DNA of 64,000 nucleotides, taken from Gigantopelta aegis (Eukaryota; Mollusca; Gastropoda; Neomphalida; Peltospiridae). Position 1 is the first letter of the stretch. Every line of letters starts with the position of its first letter. This document shows positions 24,101-35,600 of this stretch, piece after piece. The stretch spans positions 40,346,130 through 40,410,129 of the forward strand of contig NC_054703.1 of the NCBI RefSeq assembly GCF_016097555.1. Direction: 5' to 3'. Below the pieces are notes generated by a model. The model saw nothing but the letters and a program-made list of their open reading frames with translations. It did no database searches and was not told where the DNA came from. Position numbers and translations under genes: made by a program.

Positions 24101-27100
24101 AAACACTTCCAATGTCATCTCGTCATTCTACAGTGGTGGGACGTACAGCCCAATGGCTACAGTCCACCTCCACATCCCAGTCCTCGTCTCTCCAACTGAG
24201 GTATAGGTTATACATATTCTCAGACCTTGCTTTTTAAGGTGCACGGGTGTGATTGCGCTCGAACAGCGCACGTAATTTCAATCTGATGAGTGAAAAGCAG
24301 CGCATGTAAAACAGATGGGTATATTTATTTGTATATTTACTTCCACTGGTTACAAAAATCAAAAGTTTTCATTGCTCATTTAGCTGATAGGAAGATCCTT
24401 TTATTAAAACAATACTAACTATAAACATGGCAGTGCTTCCATGCAGTCGTTAAACTGGTATTTCTCTTTGTTGAACAAATCGGGAAATACTGGTTTAATA
24501 AACAATTTTGTAGACATACCAGTCAAAATCCAATAGGAGCTAGACTGCCTATTTTATTTATTTTAGAGAGTGATTTTTCACTCGCCTTAGCATATTGAGG
24601 TGTGCGATTTTCCACTCGCCTTGTGCATATTGAGGTGTGCGATTTTCCACTCGCCTTAGCATATTGAGGTGTGCGATTTTCCACCCGCCTATAATTTAAA
24701 AAAACCAAGGTCTGTATTCTGCTTTCAGTACTGTTTATGTTGGGAATTGGTTGGAATTTCATCATCGATATAATTGGTTATTTATTTTCAGGTGTTGCTT
24801 TCATTTTAACAGAGGAAGCCGGGATTTCCGACGTTGCAGTGATTCAAGTGAGAGATTCGACATTTTTGTCTTGTTAACCTCATACTGGAGTGGGAGGTAG
24901 CCCAGTGGTGAAGTGTTCACTTGATGCGTGGTCAGTGTGGGATCAATCCCCATCGGTGGTGAAGCATTCACTTGATGTGTGGTCGGTGTGGGATTGATCC
25001 CCATCGGTGGTGAATCGTTCACTTGATGCGTGGTCGGTGTGGGATCAATCCCCATCGGTGGTGAAGCGTTCACTTGATGCGTGGTCGGTGTGGGATCAAT
25101 CCCCATCGGTGGGCCTATTGAGCTATTTCTTGCTCCAGCCAGTGCACCACGACTGGTACATCAAAGGCCGTGGTATGTCCTATCCTGTCTGTGGGATGGT
25201 GCATATAAAAGATCCCTTGCTGCTAATCGAAAAGAGTAGCCCATTAAGTGGTGACAGCGTGTTTCCTATCTCAATATCTGTGTGGTCCTTAACGATATGT
25301 CTGATGCCATATAACTGTAACTAAAATGTGTTGAGTGCGTCGTTAAATAAAACATTTCTTTCTTTTGTTAACCTTATGTCAGGGTGGGAGGTAGCCCAGT
25401 GGTAAAGCATGGCTTGATGCGTGGTCGATCTAGGATCAATCCCTATCAGTGGACCCACTAGCCTATTTCTCTTTCTTTTGTTAACCTTATGTCAGGGTGG
25501 GAGGTAGCCCAGTGGTAAAGCATCGCTTGATGCGCGGTCGATCTAGGATCAATCCCTATCAGTGGACCCATTGGGCTATTTCTCTTTCCAGCCAATGCAC
25601 CATAAAGACCATGGTATGTGCTATCCTGTCTGTGGGATGGTGCATATAAAAGATCCCTTGCTACTAATGGGAAATTATAGCGGGTTTCCTCTCTTTAGAC
25701 TATTTGTCACTTGCCTTGACATGTGATTACAGTTTCCTCTCTTTAGACTATTTGTCACTTGCCTTGACATGTGATTACAGTTTTCTCTCTTTAGACTATT
25801 TGTCACTTGCCTTGACATGTGATTACAGTTTTGACATGTATCACTTGTGTGTTCACTGTGCGAGACTCAAAGTCTTCAGTCAGTGGAGATGAAAAGAATA
25901 CAATGTCGTGTGTTAAATGCATTGTGTAGTCTAGTGTGGAGATGAAAAGAGTACAATGTCGTGTGTTAAATGCATTGTGTAGTCTAGTGTGGAGATGAAA
26001 AGAGTACAATGTCGTGTGTTAAATGCATTGTGTAGTCTAGTGTGGAGATGAAAAGAGTACAATGTCGTGTGTTAAATGCATTGTGTAGTCTAGTGTGGAG
26101 ATGAAAAGAGTACAATGTCGTGTTAAATGCATTGTGTAGTCTAGTGTGGAGATGAAAAGAGTACAATGTTGTGTGTTAAATGCATTGTGTAGTCTAGTGT
26201 GGAGATGAAATGAGTACAATGTCGTGTTAAATGCATTGTGTAGTCTAGTGTGGAGATGAAAAGAGTACAATGTCGTGTGTTAAATGCATTGTGTAGTCTA
26301 GTGTGGAGATGAAAAGAGTACAATGTCGTGTGTTAAATGCATTGTGTAGTCTAGTGTGGAGATGAAAAGAGTACAATGTCGTGTGTTAAATGCATTGTGT
26401 AGTCTAGTGTGGAGATGAAAAGAGTATAATGTCGTATTAAATGCATTGTGTAGTCTAGTGTGGAGATGAAAAGAATACAATGTCATGTGTTAAATACATT
26501 GTGTAGTCTAGTGTGGAGATGAAAAAGAGTACAATGTCGTGTGTTAAATGCATTGTGTAGTCTAGTGTGGAGATGAAAAGAGTACAATGTCGTGTTAAAT
26601 GCATTGTGTAGTCTAGTGTGGAGATGAAAAGAGTACAATGTCGTGTGTTAAATGCATTGTGTAGTCTAGTGTGGAGATGAAAAGAGTACAATGTCGTGTG
26701 TTAAATGCATTGTGTAGTCTAGTGTGGAGATGAAAAGAGTACAATGTCGTGTGTTAAATGCATTGTGTAGTCTAGTGTGGAGATGAAAAGAGTACAATGT
26801 CGTGTGTTAAATGCATTGTGTAGTCTAGTGTGGAGATGAAAAGAGTACAATGAGTACGTGTGTTAAATGCATTGTGTAGTCTAGTGTGGAGATGAAAAGA
26901 GTACAATGTCATGTTAAATGCATTGTGTTGTAGTCTAGTGTGGAGATGAAAGAGTACAAGTACAATGTGTAGTCTAGTGTGGAGATGAAAAGAGTACAAT
27001 GTCGTGTTAAATGCATTGTGTAGTCTAGTGTGGAGATGAAAAGAGTAAAATGTGTGTGTTAAATGCATTGTGTAGTCTAGTGTGGAGATGAAAAGAGTAC

Positions 27101-30100
27101 AATGTCGTGTGTTAAATGCATTGTGTAGTCTAGTGTGGAGATGAAAAGAGTACAATGTCGTGTGTTAAATGCATTGTGTAGTCTAGTGTGGAGATGAAAA
27201 GAGTACAATGTCGTGTGTTAAATGCATTGTGTAGTCTAGTGTGGAGATGAAAAGAGTACAATGTTGTGTTAAATGCATTGTGTAGTCTAGTGTGTAGATG
27301 AAAAGAGTATAATGTCGTATTAAATGCATTGTGTAGTGTGGAGATGAAAAGAATCAATGTCGTGTTAAATGCATTGTGTAGTCTAGTGTGGAGATGAAAA
27401 GAATACAATGTCATGTGTTAAATGCATTGTGTAGTCTAGTGTGGAGATGAAAAGAATACAATGTCATGTGTTAAATGCATTGTGTAGTCTAGTGTGGAGA
27501 TGAAAAGAGTACAATGTCGTGTGTTAAATGCATTGTGTAGTCTAGTGTGGAGATGAAAAGAGTACAATGTCGTGTGTTAAATGCATTGTGTAGTCTAGTG
27601 TGGAGATGAAAAGAGTACAATGTCATGTGTTAAATGCATTGTGTAGTCTAGTGTGGAGATGAAAAGAGTACAATGTCGTGTTAAATGCATTGTGTAGTCT
27701 AGTGTGGAGATGAAAAGAGTACAATGTCGTGTGTTAAATGCATTGTGTAGTCTAGTGTGGAGATGAAAAGAGTACAATGTCGTGTGTTAAATGCATTGTG
27801 TAGTCTAGTGTGGAGATGAAAAGAGTACAATGTCGTGTGTTAAATGCATTGTGTAGTCTAGTGTGGAGATGAAAAGAGTACAATGTTGTGTTAAATGCAT
27901 TGTGTAGTCTAGTGTGTAGATGAAAAGAGTATAATGTATTAAATGCATTGTGTAGTCTAGTGTGGAGATGAAAAGAATACAATGTCATGTTAAATGCATT
28001 GTGTAGTCTAGTGTGGAGATGAAAAGAGTACAATGTCGTGTGTTAAATGCATTGTGTAGTCTAGTGTGAAGATGAAAAGAATACAATGTCATGTGTTAAA
28101 TGCATTGTGTAGTCTAGTGTGGAGATGAAAAAGAGTACAATGTCGTGTGTTAAATGCATTGTGTAGTCTAGTGTGGAGATGAAAAGAGTACAATGTCGTG
28201 TTAAATGCATTGTGTAGTCTAGTGTGGAGATGAAAAGAGTACAATGTTGTGTTAAATGCATTGTGTAGTCTAGTGTGTAGATGAAAAGAGTACAATGTCA
28301 TGTGTTAAATGCATTGTGTAGTCTAGTGTGGAGATGAAAAGAGTACAATGTCGTGTGTTAAATGCATTGTGTAGTCTAGTGTGTAGATGAAAAGAGTATA
28401 ATGTCGTATTAAATGCATTGTGTAGTCTAGTGTGGAGATGAAAAGAATACAATGTCATGTGTTAAATGCATTGTGTAGTCTAGTGTGGAGATGAAAAAGA
28501 GTACAATGTCGTGTGTTAAATGCATTGTGTAGTCTAGTGTGGAGATGAAAAGAGTACAATGTCGTGTTAAATGCATTGTGTAGTCTAGTGTGGAGATGAA
28601 AAGAGTACAATGTCGTGTTAAATGCATTGTGTAGTCTAGTGTGGAGATGAAAAGAGTACAATGTCGTGTGTTAAATGCATTGTGTAGTCTAGTGTGGAGA
28701 TGAAAAGAGTACAATGTCGTGTTAAATGCATTGTGTAGTCTAGTGTGGAGATGAAAAGAGTACAATGTCGTGTGTTAAATGCATTGTGTAGTCTAGTGTG
28801 GAGATGAAAAGAGTACAATGTTGTGTGTTAAATGCATTGTGTAGTCTAGTGTGGAGATGAAAAGAGTACAATGTCGTGTGTTAAATGCATTGTGTAGTCT
28901 AGTGTGGAGATGAAAAGAGTACAATGTCGTGTTAAATGCATTGTGTAGTCTAGTGTGGAGATGAAAAGAGTACAATGTCGTGTGTTAAATGCATTGTGTA
29001 GTCTAGTGTGGAGATGAAAAGAATACAATGTCATGTGTTAAATGCATTGTGTAGTCTAGTGTGGAGATGAAAAGAATACAATGTCATGTGTTAAATGCAT
29101 TGTGTAGTCTAGTGTGGAGATGAAAAGAGTACAATGTCATGTGTTAAATGCATTGTGTAGTCTAGTGTGGAGATGAAAAGAATACAATGTCATGTGTTAA
29201 ATGCATTGTGTAGTCTAGTGTGGAGACGTTTTACAAGTTAGATGTGCTATTTTGCCTAAACTCAGTGGTAGCTTGAATATTTTTGATGCTATGGGGGGAA
29301 AAAAGAAGAAAAATGAAATAAGAAAGAAATTCCGTGAGAAACGTCCTCCCGGGCAGGAGTTCAGGAGACTTATCAAATACTGGGAGTCTTCGACAGAATC
29401 TGCAAGTTTGACAGATCTTCTCCCGTTGTGTGAATTTATATGATATCAGTATCTCCAAAATTTATATACCCCCGGTATATGTTAGGAGAGTAATATAATC
29501 CCTCCCCTCAATTTGTTTTATGTTGAAGTTACATAATCTTTCTTTAACATCTGGTTTTTTCATTCTCAGCATGCTAAGTCCTGTCTCATTTTTTTTCCTC
29601 ATTTGATTTCACTTTCTCTTGCTCCATTTTTCGCTATTCTCCTAACTCTTGTTGTCTTCAGGGGTGCAGAAAGTGCTCGCCTGGTCAGCAAATGTGAGTA
29701 AAAATTTTGACGGATAAGTTAAAAAATGCAACTACCATTCCGACAGGTGATCTGTCTTTTTCTGACTGACTAATTTAATTTGTTACATACATATTTTGTT
29801 TGTACATTGAATCCGTGGTGTGTTCTGAATAGATTGTTCTGTTAAACACTTTCGGGATGTCAGTTGAATTTTGTAAATCTATATAAAAGAAATGTGAAAA
29901 ACGTAGTATTTACCAGAGTATTTCAAGATTTGTCAGTCAAGGTTTGGGTCTTGTTTTCTTTTGCTACGTGATATTGATCACTTACCAAGCGTCCTTAATA
30001 TTTTTGTCATTATTTGGTTCTGGTTTGGCGGACTAATGAAATATTTTTCATTTCTATACTCCTGACTTATTCCCAGAATTCTAACCAGTCATAATCCAAA

Positions 30101-31788
30101 ATTGAATGGTTGATGTAAATCGGATTTAGCCCAGTGGTAGAGCGCTCTCCTATTACCTGATTGGGTTTATCATCATCACCAACCAGTGTGCCACGACTCA
30201 CCAGTGCGCCACGACTCCCCAATCAGTGTGCCATGACTCACCAACCAGTGCACCACGACTGGTACCGTATATCTTCGCCTGTAAGTCGATCTCGGCTATA
30301 AGTCGAGTCCCTAATTTCAAGCCCTGAAAACGTATTTTTTTTATTGACCCGTTTATAAGTCGACCCATGAAAAACAACTTATAAATATTGAAGTATTTCT
30401 TATTTTCAGCACATGAGAACAATAATGTACAATATTTGAACAAAAAAAAATTATTTTACAAACTTCGGTTTTCACGTTTTGTAGGCTACATCGCAATATA
30501 ATCAGACTATTCCAATCAAACTATCATTATTACATAGCATCAAAACGAAATATTCCCTTAGTAGAGAGTGAAAGCTGTTTGACTGTTACTGTATCGTACT
30601 GTACTGATGGTTTTTTGCACAGACAACAACTTTATTTATAAACACTGACAACAGATCACTACGATAAAACTGAAAGTATCACGTTTTGCCGCCATATTAA
30701 TACACGTAAGGAGGATAACTCTGGAAAGTACACTGGTATTTGTACCAAATGATGTGTGTCCCTATTGCTCTAGTGAACTGCAGAGATCAGTCTATTTTAA
30801 GGGAAAGCTCAGTAATACTAGTATTCATGAAATTAATCACCGACAAAACATTGTTTGAATAACCATTAATGCCAGTGACCAGATTTCAAAATAAACTCAA
30901 GCAACAGGTAGTTAGTATTGTTTACATTTTTGCTATTAGTGATGACTGTTAATTTAACTAAGTGGACTTGTCTTGGCATGTGAGTGAGATCGCACGCCTT
31001 TTCGCATTTACCAAAACAGTTCTAATGCCCCCCCAAAAAGGTTATAAAAAATAAATGTGTCAAATTAACATATTTGAGTATATAAATACATGGCATACTT
31101 CAACAATAAAACTTGTAAAATAATCCCCAAAACAGTAATATTTTTTGGTGAATATTTTTTACCCTCTTATAAGTCGACCCCCCAAGTTATAAAATAATTT
31201 TTGGGTGAAAAAAATTCGACTTATAGGTGAAGATATACGGTATATCAAAGCAGGGCAACCCAACTTTCTGGAATTTTCCGAAAAATCCAGAATTTTTAAC
31301 CCCTACCTGAAATTCAGGAATTAATGCCAAATATCTGGAATTTTTTCCAAATTCGCTATTATTTTATTTTTGGGAAGTAACCATTTCTGAATATATTTTA
31401 AATTATCTATATTTTTGAATCCCAAGTTTATTAAACCGAGTTTATTATTCTGCATTCTTCATTTTAACCTGAACTCGGTGTTATCTTCAATTTTGTACTA
31501 TTACTAAGTCATTTGTCTATTGGCTGTATTTGTCAACAGCCGACCAATGAATTTGTTTTTGACAATCGAGTAAACCTACAATGCTGTTTGGTTGCAGGCC
31601 GCTTTACTTCATGATACAGTTGAGGATACCCACACGACCATTGAAGAAATTGGTCGAGAATTTGGTGACGAAGTTAAAGGTATTACTGTAATTTTAATTC
31701 CACCCTCCCTCCCTTCCACCCTCCCTCTCTCTCTCTTTCTCCATCTCTCTATCTCTTTCCCCTCTCTCTCTCTCCCCCTCTCGCTCCC

Positions 31789-31835
<47 letters not shown>

Positions 31836-32188
31836 TCTTCTGTCTAAAATGTGCTGAGGTCTTATTAAACAAACAATCATTTCCTTTCCTGCTCTCTTCA
31901 GGTCTTGTATCTGAAGTAACCGATGACAAAAGTCTTCCGAAACTGGAGCGTAAACAACAGCAAATCCTGCACGCTCCACATGCCAGTCACAAGGCCAAAC
32001 TCGTGAAACTCGCAGACAAGTTGTACAACCTAAGAGACCTCAAGCGTGGGGCACCTGTAGGGTGGTCGGAATCACGAGTTCACGAGTACTTCGAGTGGTC
32101 GGCTAAAGTTATAGATGGACTCCGAGGAACAAACAAACACATGGAAGACGCCCTTGATGGATTGCTTAAAGAGAAAAATGTCGTATGA
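21023..32188 (+). CDS. HDDC3: HDDC3/MESH1, metazoan ppGpp hydrolase / NADPH phosphatase
   Basis: Four exons, 21023-21146, 24792-24847, 31598-31679, 31902-32188, join in phase (1, 0, 1) to 182 residues; human HDDC3 is 179. It is a single-domain HD-family Mn-dependent hydrolase related to the hydrolase half of bacterial RelA/SpoT; the family removes the 3' diphosphate of ppGpp and has been reported to act as a cytosolic NADPH phosphatase. The metal-binding and catalytic set is present: H39 (NHP), H65-D66 (LLHDTVED, with E69/D70) and D126 (KLADKLYNLRDL). Other family motifs: RRKDSESTPYINHPIG, EVTDDKSLPKLERK, GWSESRVHEYFEWSAKV. The start is preceded by TTTCAAAC and no longer alternative has family similarity. 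Head to head with HDGF-like, tail to tail with NAXE. Introns 1 and 2 are mostly satellite DNA. Looks functional: no stop or frameshift. Confidence 0.96.
21147..24022 (+). repeat. 32-bp array derived from HDDC3 exon 1 end plus its 5' splice site
   Basis: Consensus ACCCTACATAAACCACCCTA, TTGGTTTGTAAC. The exon 1/intron 1 junction itself reads ACCCTACATAAACCACCCTA, TTG|GTTTGTAA, so each unit copies codons for PYINHPIG plus the donor. A longer variant also carries the adjoining intron segment TACATCTTGTCTATATCACT. Some units keep the GGTTTGT donor-like sequence; others read GATTTGT. The right end (23780-24020) is more degenerate, with AATGCTCTACATAAACT-type units. Confidence 0.93.
24119..24200 (+). 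repeat. SINE-1 head scrap
   Basis: GTGGTGGGACGTACAGCCCA, ATGGCTACAGTCC resembles the tRNA-like head only. Confidence 0.4.
24560..24690. repeat. 34-35 bp repeat, about 4 copies
   Basis: Unit GTGTGCGATTTTCCACTCGC, CTTAGCATATTGAG. GTGTGCGATTTT is shared with the ends of the TIR family at 11.7-14.9 kb, which may or may not be homology. Confidence 0.8.
24792..24847 (+). CDS. HDDC3: HDDC3 exon 2
   Basis: 56 bp, acceptor TTTATTTTCAG, donor GTGAGA; codes (G)VAFILTEEAGISDVAVIQ, matching the family segment between NHPIG and AALLHD. Confidence 0.95.
24886..25365 (+). repeat. SINE-1, sense, complete, with a 51-bp head array (4 copies)
   Basis: 24893-25110: the segment GGTGGTGAAGCGTTCACTTG, ATGCGTGGTCGGTGTGGGAT, CAATCCCCATC repeats four times, then body and type-A tail follow without a break to GTTAAATAAAACATTTC. 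In HDDC3 intron 2. Confidence 0.9.
25376..25835 (+). repeat. SINE-1, sense, duplicated start, ending in a 48-bp array
   Basis: The first about 75 bp (GTCAGGGTGGGAGGTAGCCC ... CTATTTCTCTTTC) occur twice (25379 and 25490) before the body. At 25690 the tail region TTTCCTCTCTTTAGACTATT, TGTCACTTGCCTTGACATGT repeats 3 times at 48 bp. Confidence 0.85.
25880..29226. repeat. 53-bp satellite, about 63 copies, HDDC3 intron 2
   Basis: Unit GTGGAGATGAAAAGAGTACA, ATGTCGTGTGTTAAATGCAT, TGTGTAGTCTAGT. A 51-bp variant lacks one GT. Sub-variants (GAATACAATGTCATG, GTGTAGATGAAAAGAGTATA) recur in short blocks, so copies spread locally. Source sequence not found in the window. Confidence 0.95.
29252..29443 (+). 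other. unexplained 63-codon frame inside HDDC3 intron 2
   Basis: MPKLSGSLNIFDAMGGKKKK... with a basic patch (KKKKNEIRKKFREKRPPG) and ESSTESASLTDLLPLCEFI. Composition looks more coding-like than its surroundings, and it starts right where the 53-bp satellite stops. No family recognised, no clear splice sites. Could be a fragment of a repeat-borne or retrocopied gene, or chance. Confidence 0.2.
29450..30115 (+). other. HDDC3 intron 2, nothing recognised
   Basis: AT-rich; no SINE, array or exon seen. Confidence 0.45.
30116..31250 (+). repeat. SINE-1 fragment split by a TA-inserting element
   Basis: 30116-30264 is a degenerate sense SINE with an internally repeated 'accagtgtgccacgact' segment, ending CACCACGACTGGTA. 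After the inserted element it resumes as TATATCAAAG (31241-31250) and stops at another element end. Confidence 0.75.
30265..31240. mobile_element. 976-bp mariner/pogo-type TIR element with TA target duplication
   Basis: Left CCGTATATCTTCGCCTGTAA then GTCGA; right end in reverse CCGTATATCTTCACCTATAA then GTCGA. TA flanks both sides, and removing element plus one TA restores the SINE sequence CTGGTATATCAAAG. GTCGA repeats form subterminal motifs. No transposase frame, so non-autonomous. Superfamily inferred from TA and TIR. Confidence 0.8.
31251..31400. mobile_element. possible hAT-like end
   Basis: Starts CAGGGCAACCCAACTTTCTG and is followed by repeated TCTGGAATTTT / TCCAGAATTTTT motifs, like the subterminal region of the hAT element at 40018-42854. 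The other end was not found. Confidence 0.35.
31598..31679 (+). CDS. HDDC3: HDDC3 exon 3 (HD motif)
   Basis: 82 bp, acceptor GGTTGCAG, donor GTATTA; AALLHDTVEDTHTTIEEIGR then EFGDEVK(G). Carries the His-Asp metal ligands. Confidence 0.96.
31715..31835 (+). repeat. (CT)n tract in HDDC3 intron 3
   Basis: Pyrimidine-rich, mostly CT, just upstream of the exon 4 acceptor; intron 3 is only 222 bp. Confidence 0.95.
31902..32188 (+). CDS. HDDC3: HDDC3 exon 4 (terminal)
   Basis: Acceptor CTCTCTTCAG; (G)LVSEVTDDKSLPKLERK ... KLADKLYNLRDLKRG ... ALDGLLKEKNVV, stop TGA at 32186-32188. Its last 45 bp are echoed three times downstream. Confidence 0.96.
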
Positions 32189-32220
32189 CAATCTGTTTTT
32201 GCAATATTTCCAGTAATACT

Positions 32221-32372
32221 TATAGGATATTAAACAAGCTTCCATTTTGTATAATGTTTATGTCCCGAGTGAAATAATTTTCAGTTGTCATGGGTTTTAG
32301 CGAGTGACAATGAAAATTATTTCACGAGGGACATAAACATGATTCGAAATAGTAGCGAGTTTAATATCCTAT
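32221..32372. mobile_element. foldback element in the HDDC3 3' flank
   Basis: TATAGGATATTAAAC at the left matches GTTTAATATCCTAT at the right, and TTTATGTCCCGAGTGAAATA pairs with TTTCACGAGGGACATAAA around a short loop: nearly the whole 150 bp can form one hairpin. Relatives at 43331-43455 and 49471-49734. Confidence 0.8.
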
Positions 32373-32429
32373 TTATTACCCATAATCGATCTTAATTTAT
32401 ATCACTCACCTCGTTTAGTTGGCATTCCT

Positions 32430-32600
32430 GTAATGTAGTGCACCAAGTTTTCTCCATATTTCTAGTAATATTTACAATTGTTTTGTTTTCCTTCAGACTG
32501 AATGAATTTTAAGAGACATGAATTAATATATAAAATAATCTTGATGAACTGCTGAAAGAAAAAAATGTGATATGAGAATCTGTGTTAAACTTTATATTTC
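32430..32600 (+). pseudogene. duplicated HDDC3 3' end, copy 1
   Basis: 32531-32575 reads N-N-L-D-E-L-L-K-E-K-N-V-I-stop, matching the true end A-L-D-G-L-L-K-E-K-N-V-V-stop. An in-frame TAA lies just before. TTTCTAGTAATATTTACAAT upstream matches the 3' flank of the true exon (TTTCCAGTAATACTTA). Copies 2 and 3 lie beyond the satellite at 39530-39735. Confidence 0.8.
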
Positions 32601-35600
32601 CAGGGACGGACGTATCCCAGTGGTAAAATATTCACTTGATGCGCTATCAGTCTAGAATTGATCCCCATCGATTGGCTCATTAGGATATATCCAGGGACGG
32701 ACGTAACACAGTGGTAAAATATTCACTTGATGCGCTATCAGTCTAGAATCGATCCCCATCGATTGGCTCATTAGGATATATCCAGGGAGGGACGTAGACC
32801 AGTGGTAAAATATTCACTTGATGCGCTATCAGTCTAGAATTGATCCCCATCGATTGGCTCATTAGGATATATCCAGGGAGGGACGACAGTGGTAAAATAT
32901 TCACTTGATGCGCTATCAGTCTAGAATCGATCCCCATCGATTGGCTCATTAGGATATATCCAGGGAGGGACGTAGACCAGTGGTAAAATATTCACTTGAT
33001 GCGCTATCAGTCTAGAATTGATCCCCATCGATTGGCTCATTAGGATATATCCAGGGAGGGACGTAACACAGTGGTAAAATATTCACTTGATGCGCTATCA
33101 GTCTAGAATCGATCCCCATCGATTGGCTCATTAGGATATATCCAGGGAGGGACGACAGTGGTAAAATATTCACTTGATGCGCTATCAGTCTAGAATCGAT
33201 CCCCATCGATTGGCTCATTAGGATATATCCAGGGAGGGACGACAGTGGTAAAATATTCACTTGATGCGCTATCAGTCTAGAATTGATCCCCATCGATTGG
33301 CTCATTAGGATATATCCAGGGAGGGACGTAACACAGTGGTAAAATATTCACTTGATGCGCTATCAGTCTAGAATCGATCCCCATCGATTGGCTCATTAGG
33401 ATATATCCAGGGAGGGACGTAGACCAGTGGTAAAATATTCACTTGATGCGCTATCAGTCTAGAATTGATCCCCATCGATTGGCTCATTAGGATATATCCA
33501 GGGAGGGACGACAGTGGTAAAATATTCACTTGATGCGCTATCAGTCTAGAATCGATCCCCATCGATTGGCTCATTAGGATATATCCAGGGAGGGACGTAG
33601 ACCAGTGGTAAAATATTCACTTGATGCGCTATCAGTCTAGAATTGATCCCCATCGATTGGCTCATTAGGATATATCCAGGGAGGGACGTAACACAGTGGT
33701 AAAATATTCACTTGATGCGCTATCAGTCTAGAATCGATCCCCATCGATTGGCTCATTAGGATATATCCAGGGAGGGACGACAGTGGTAAAATATTCACTT
33801 GATGCGCTATCAGTCTAGAATCGATCCCCATCGATTGGCTCATTAGGATATATCCAGGGAGGGACGACAGTGGTAAAATATTCACTTGATGCGCTATCAG
33901 TCTAGAATTGATCCCCATCGATTGGCTCATTAGGATATATCCAGGGAGGGACGACAGTGGTAAAATATTCACTTGATGCGCTATCAGTCTAGAATTGATC
34001 CCCATCGATTGGCTCATTAGGATATATCCAGGGAGGGACGTAACCCAGTGGTAAAATATTCACTTGATGCGCTATCAGTCTAGAATTGATCCCCATCGAT
34101 TGGCTCATTAGGATATATCCAGGGAGGGACGACAGTGGTAAAATATTCACTTGATGCGCTATCAGTCTAGAATTGATCCCCATCGATTGGCTCATTAGGA
34201 TATATCCAGGGAGGGACGACAGTGGTAAAATATTCACTTGATGCGCTATCAGTCTAGAATCGATCCCCATCGATTGGCTCATTAGGATATATCCAGGGAG
34301 GGACGACAGTGGTAAAATATTCACTTGATGCGCTATCAGTCTAGAATTGATCCCCATCGATTGGCTCATTAGGATATATCCAGGGAGGGACGACAGTGGT
34401 AAAATATTCACTTGATGCGCTATCAGTCTAGAATTGATCCCCATCGATTGGCTCATTAGGATATATCCAGGGAGGGACGTAACACAGTGGTAAAATATTC
34501 ACTTGATGCGCTATCAGTCTAGAATTGATCCCCATCGATTGGCTCATTAGGATATATCCAGGGAGGGACGTAACACAGTGGTAAAATATTCACTTGATGC
34601 GCTATCAGTCTAGAATCGATCCCCATCGATTGGCTCATTAGGATATATCCAGGGAGGGACGACAGTGGTAAAATATTCACTTGATGCGCTATCAGTCTAG
34701 AATTGATCCCCATCGATTGGCTCATTAGGATATATCCAGGGAGGGACGACAGTGGTAAAATATTCACTTGATGCGCTATCAGTCTAGAATTGATCCCCAT
34801 CGATTGGCTCATTAGGATATATCCAGGGAGGGACGTAACACAGTGGTAAAATATTCACTTGATGCGCTATCAGTCTAGAATTGATCCCCATCGATTGGCT
34901 CATTAGGATATATCCAGGGAGGGACGTAACACAGTGGTAAAATATTCACTTGATGCGCTATCAGTCTAGAATTGATCCCCATCGATTGGCTCATTAGGAT
35001 ATATCCAGGGAGGGACGTAACACAGTGGTAAAATATTCACTTGATGCGCTATCAGTCTAGAATCGATCCCCATCGATTGGCTCATTAGGATATATCCAGG
35101 GAGGGACGACAGTGGTAAAATATTCACTTGATGCGCTATCAGTCTAGAATCGATCCCCATCGATTGGCTCATTAGGATATATCCAGGGAGGGACGACAGT
35201 GGTAAAATATTCACTTGATGCGCTATCAGTCTAGAATTGATCCCCATCGATTGGCTCATTAGGATATATCCAGGGAGGGACGACAGTGGTAAAATATTCA
35301 CTTGATGCGCTATCAGTCTAGAATTGATCCCCATCGATTGGCTCATTAGGATATATCCAGGGAGGGACGTAACACAGTGGTAAAATATTCACTTGATGCG
35401 CTATCAGTCTAGAATTGATCCCCATCGATTGGCTCATTAGGATATATCCAGGGAGGGACGTAGACCAGTGGTAAAATATTCACTTGATGCGCTATCAGTC
35501 TAGAATTGATCCCCATCGATTGGCTCATTAGGATATATCCAGGGAGGGACGACAGTGGTAAAATATTCACTTGATGCGCTATCAGTCTAGAATCGATCCC

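Noticed and set aside
25803..29034. MYSFHLHTRLHNAFNT... frames
   Set aside because: Products of the 53-bp satellite; frame changes with the 51-bp variant.
31609..31979. Arg/Glu-rich minus frames over HDDC3 intron 3
   Set aside because: Antisense of the CT tract and of HDDC3 exons.
21023..32188. HDDC3 as a recent bacterial RelA/SpoT transfer
   Set aside because: Four exons with standard splice sites and full-length agreement with the animal family indicate ordinary vertical inheritance.
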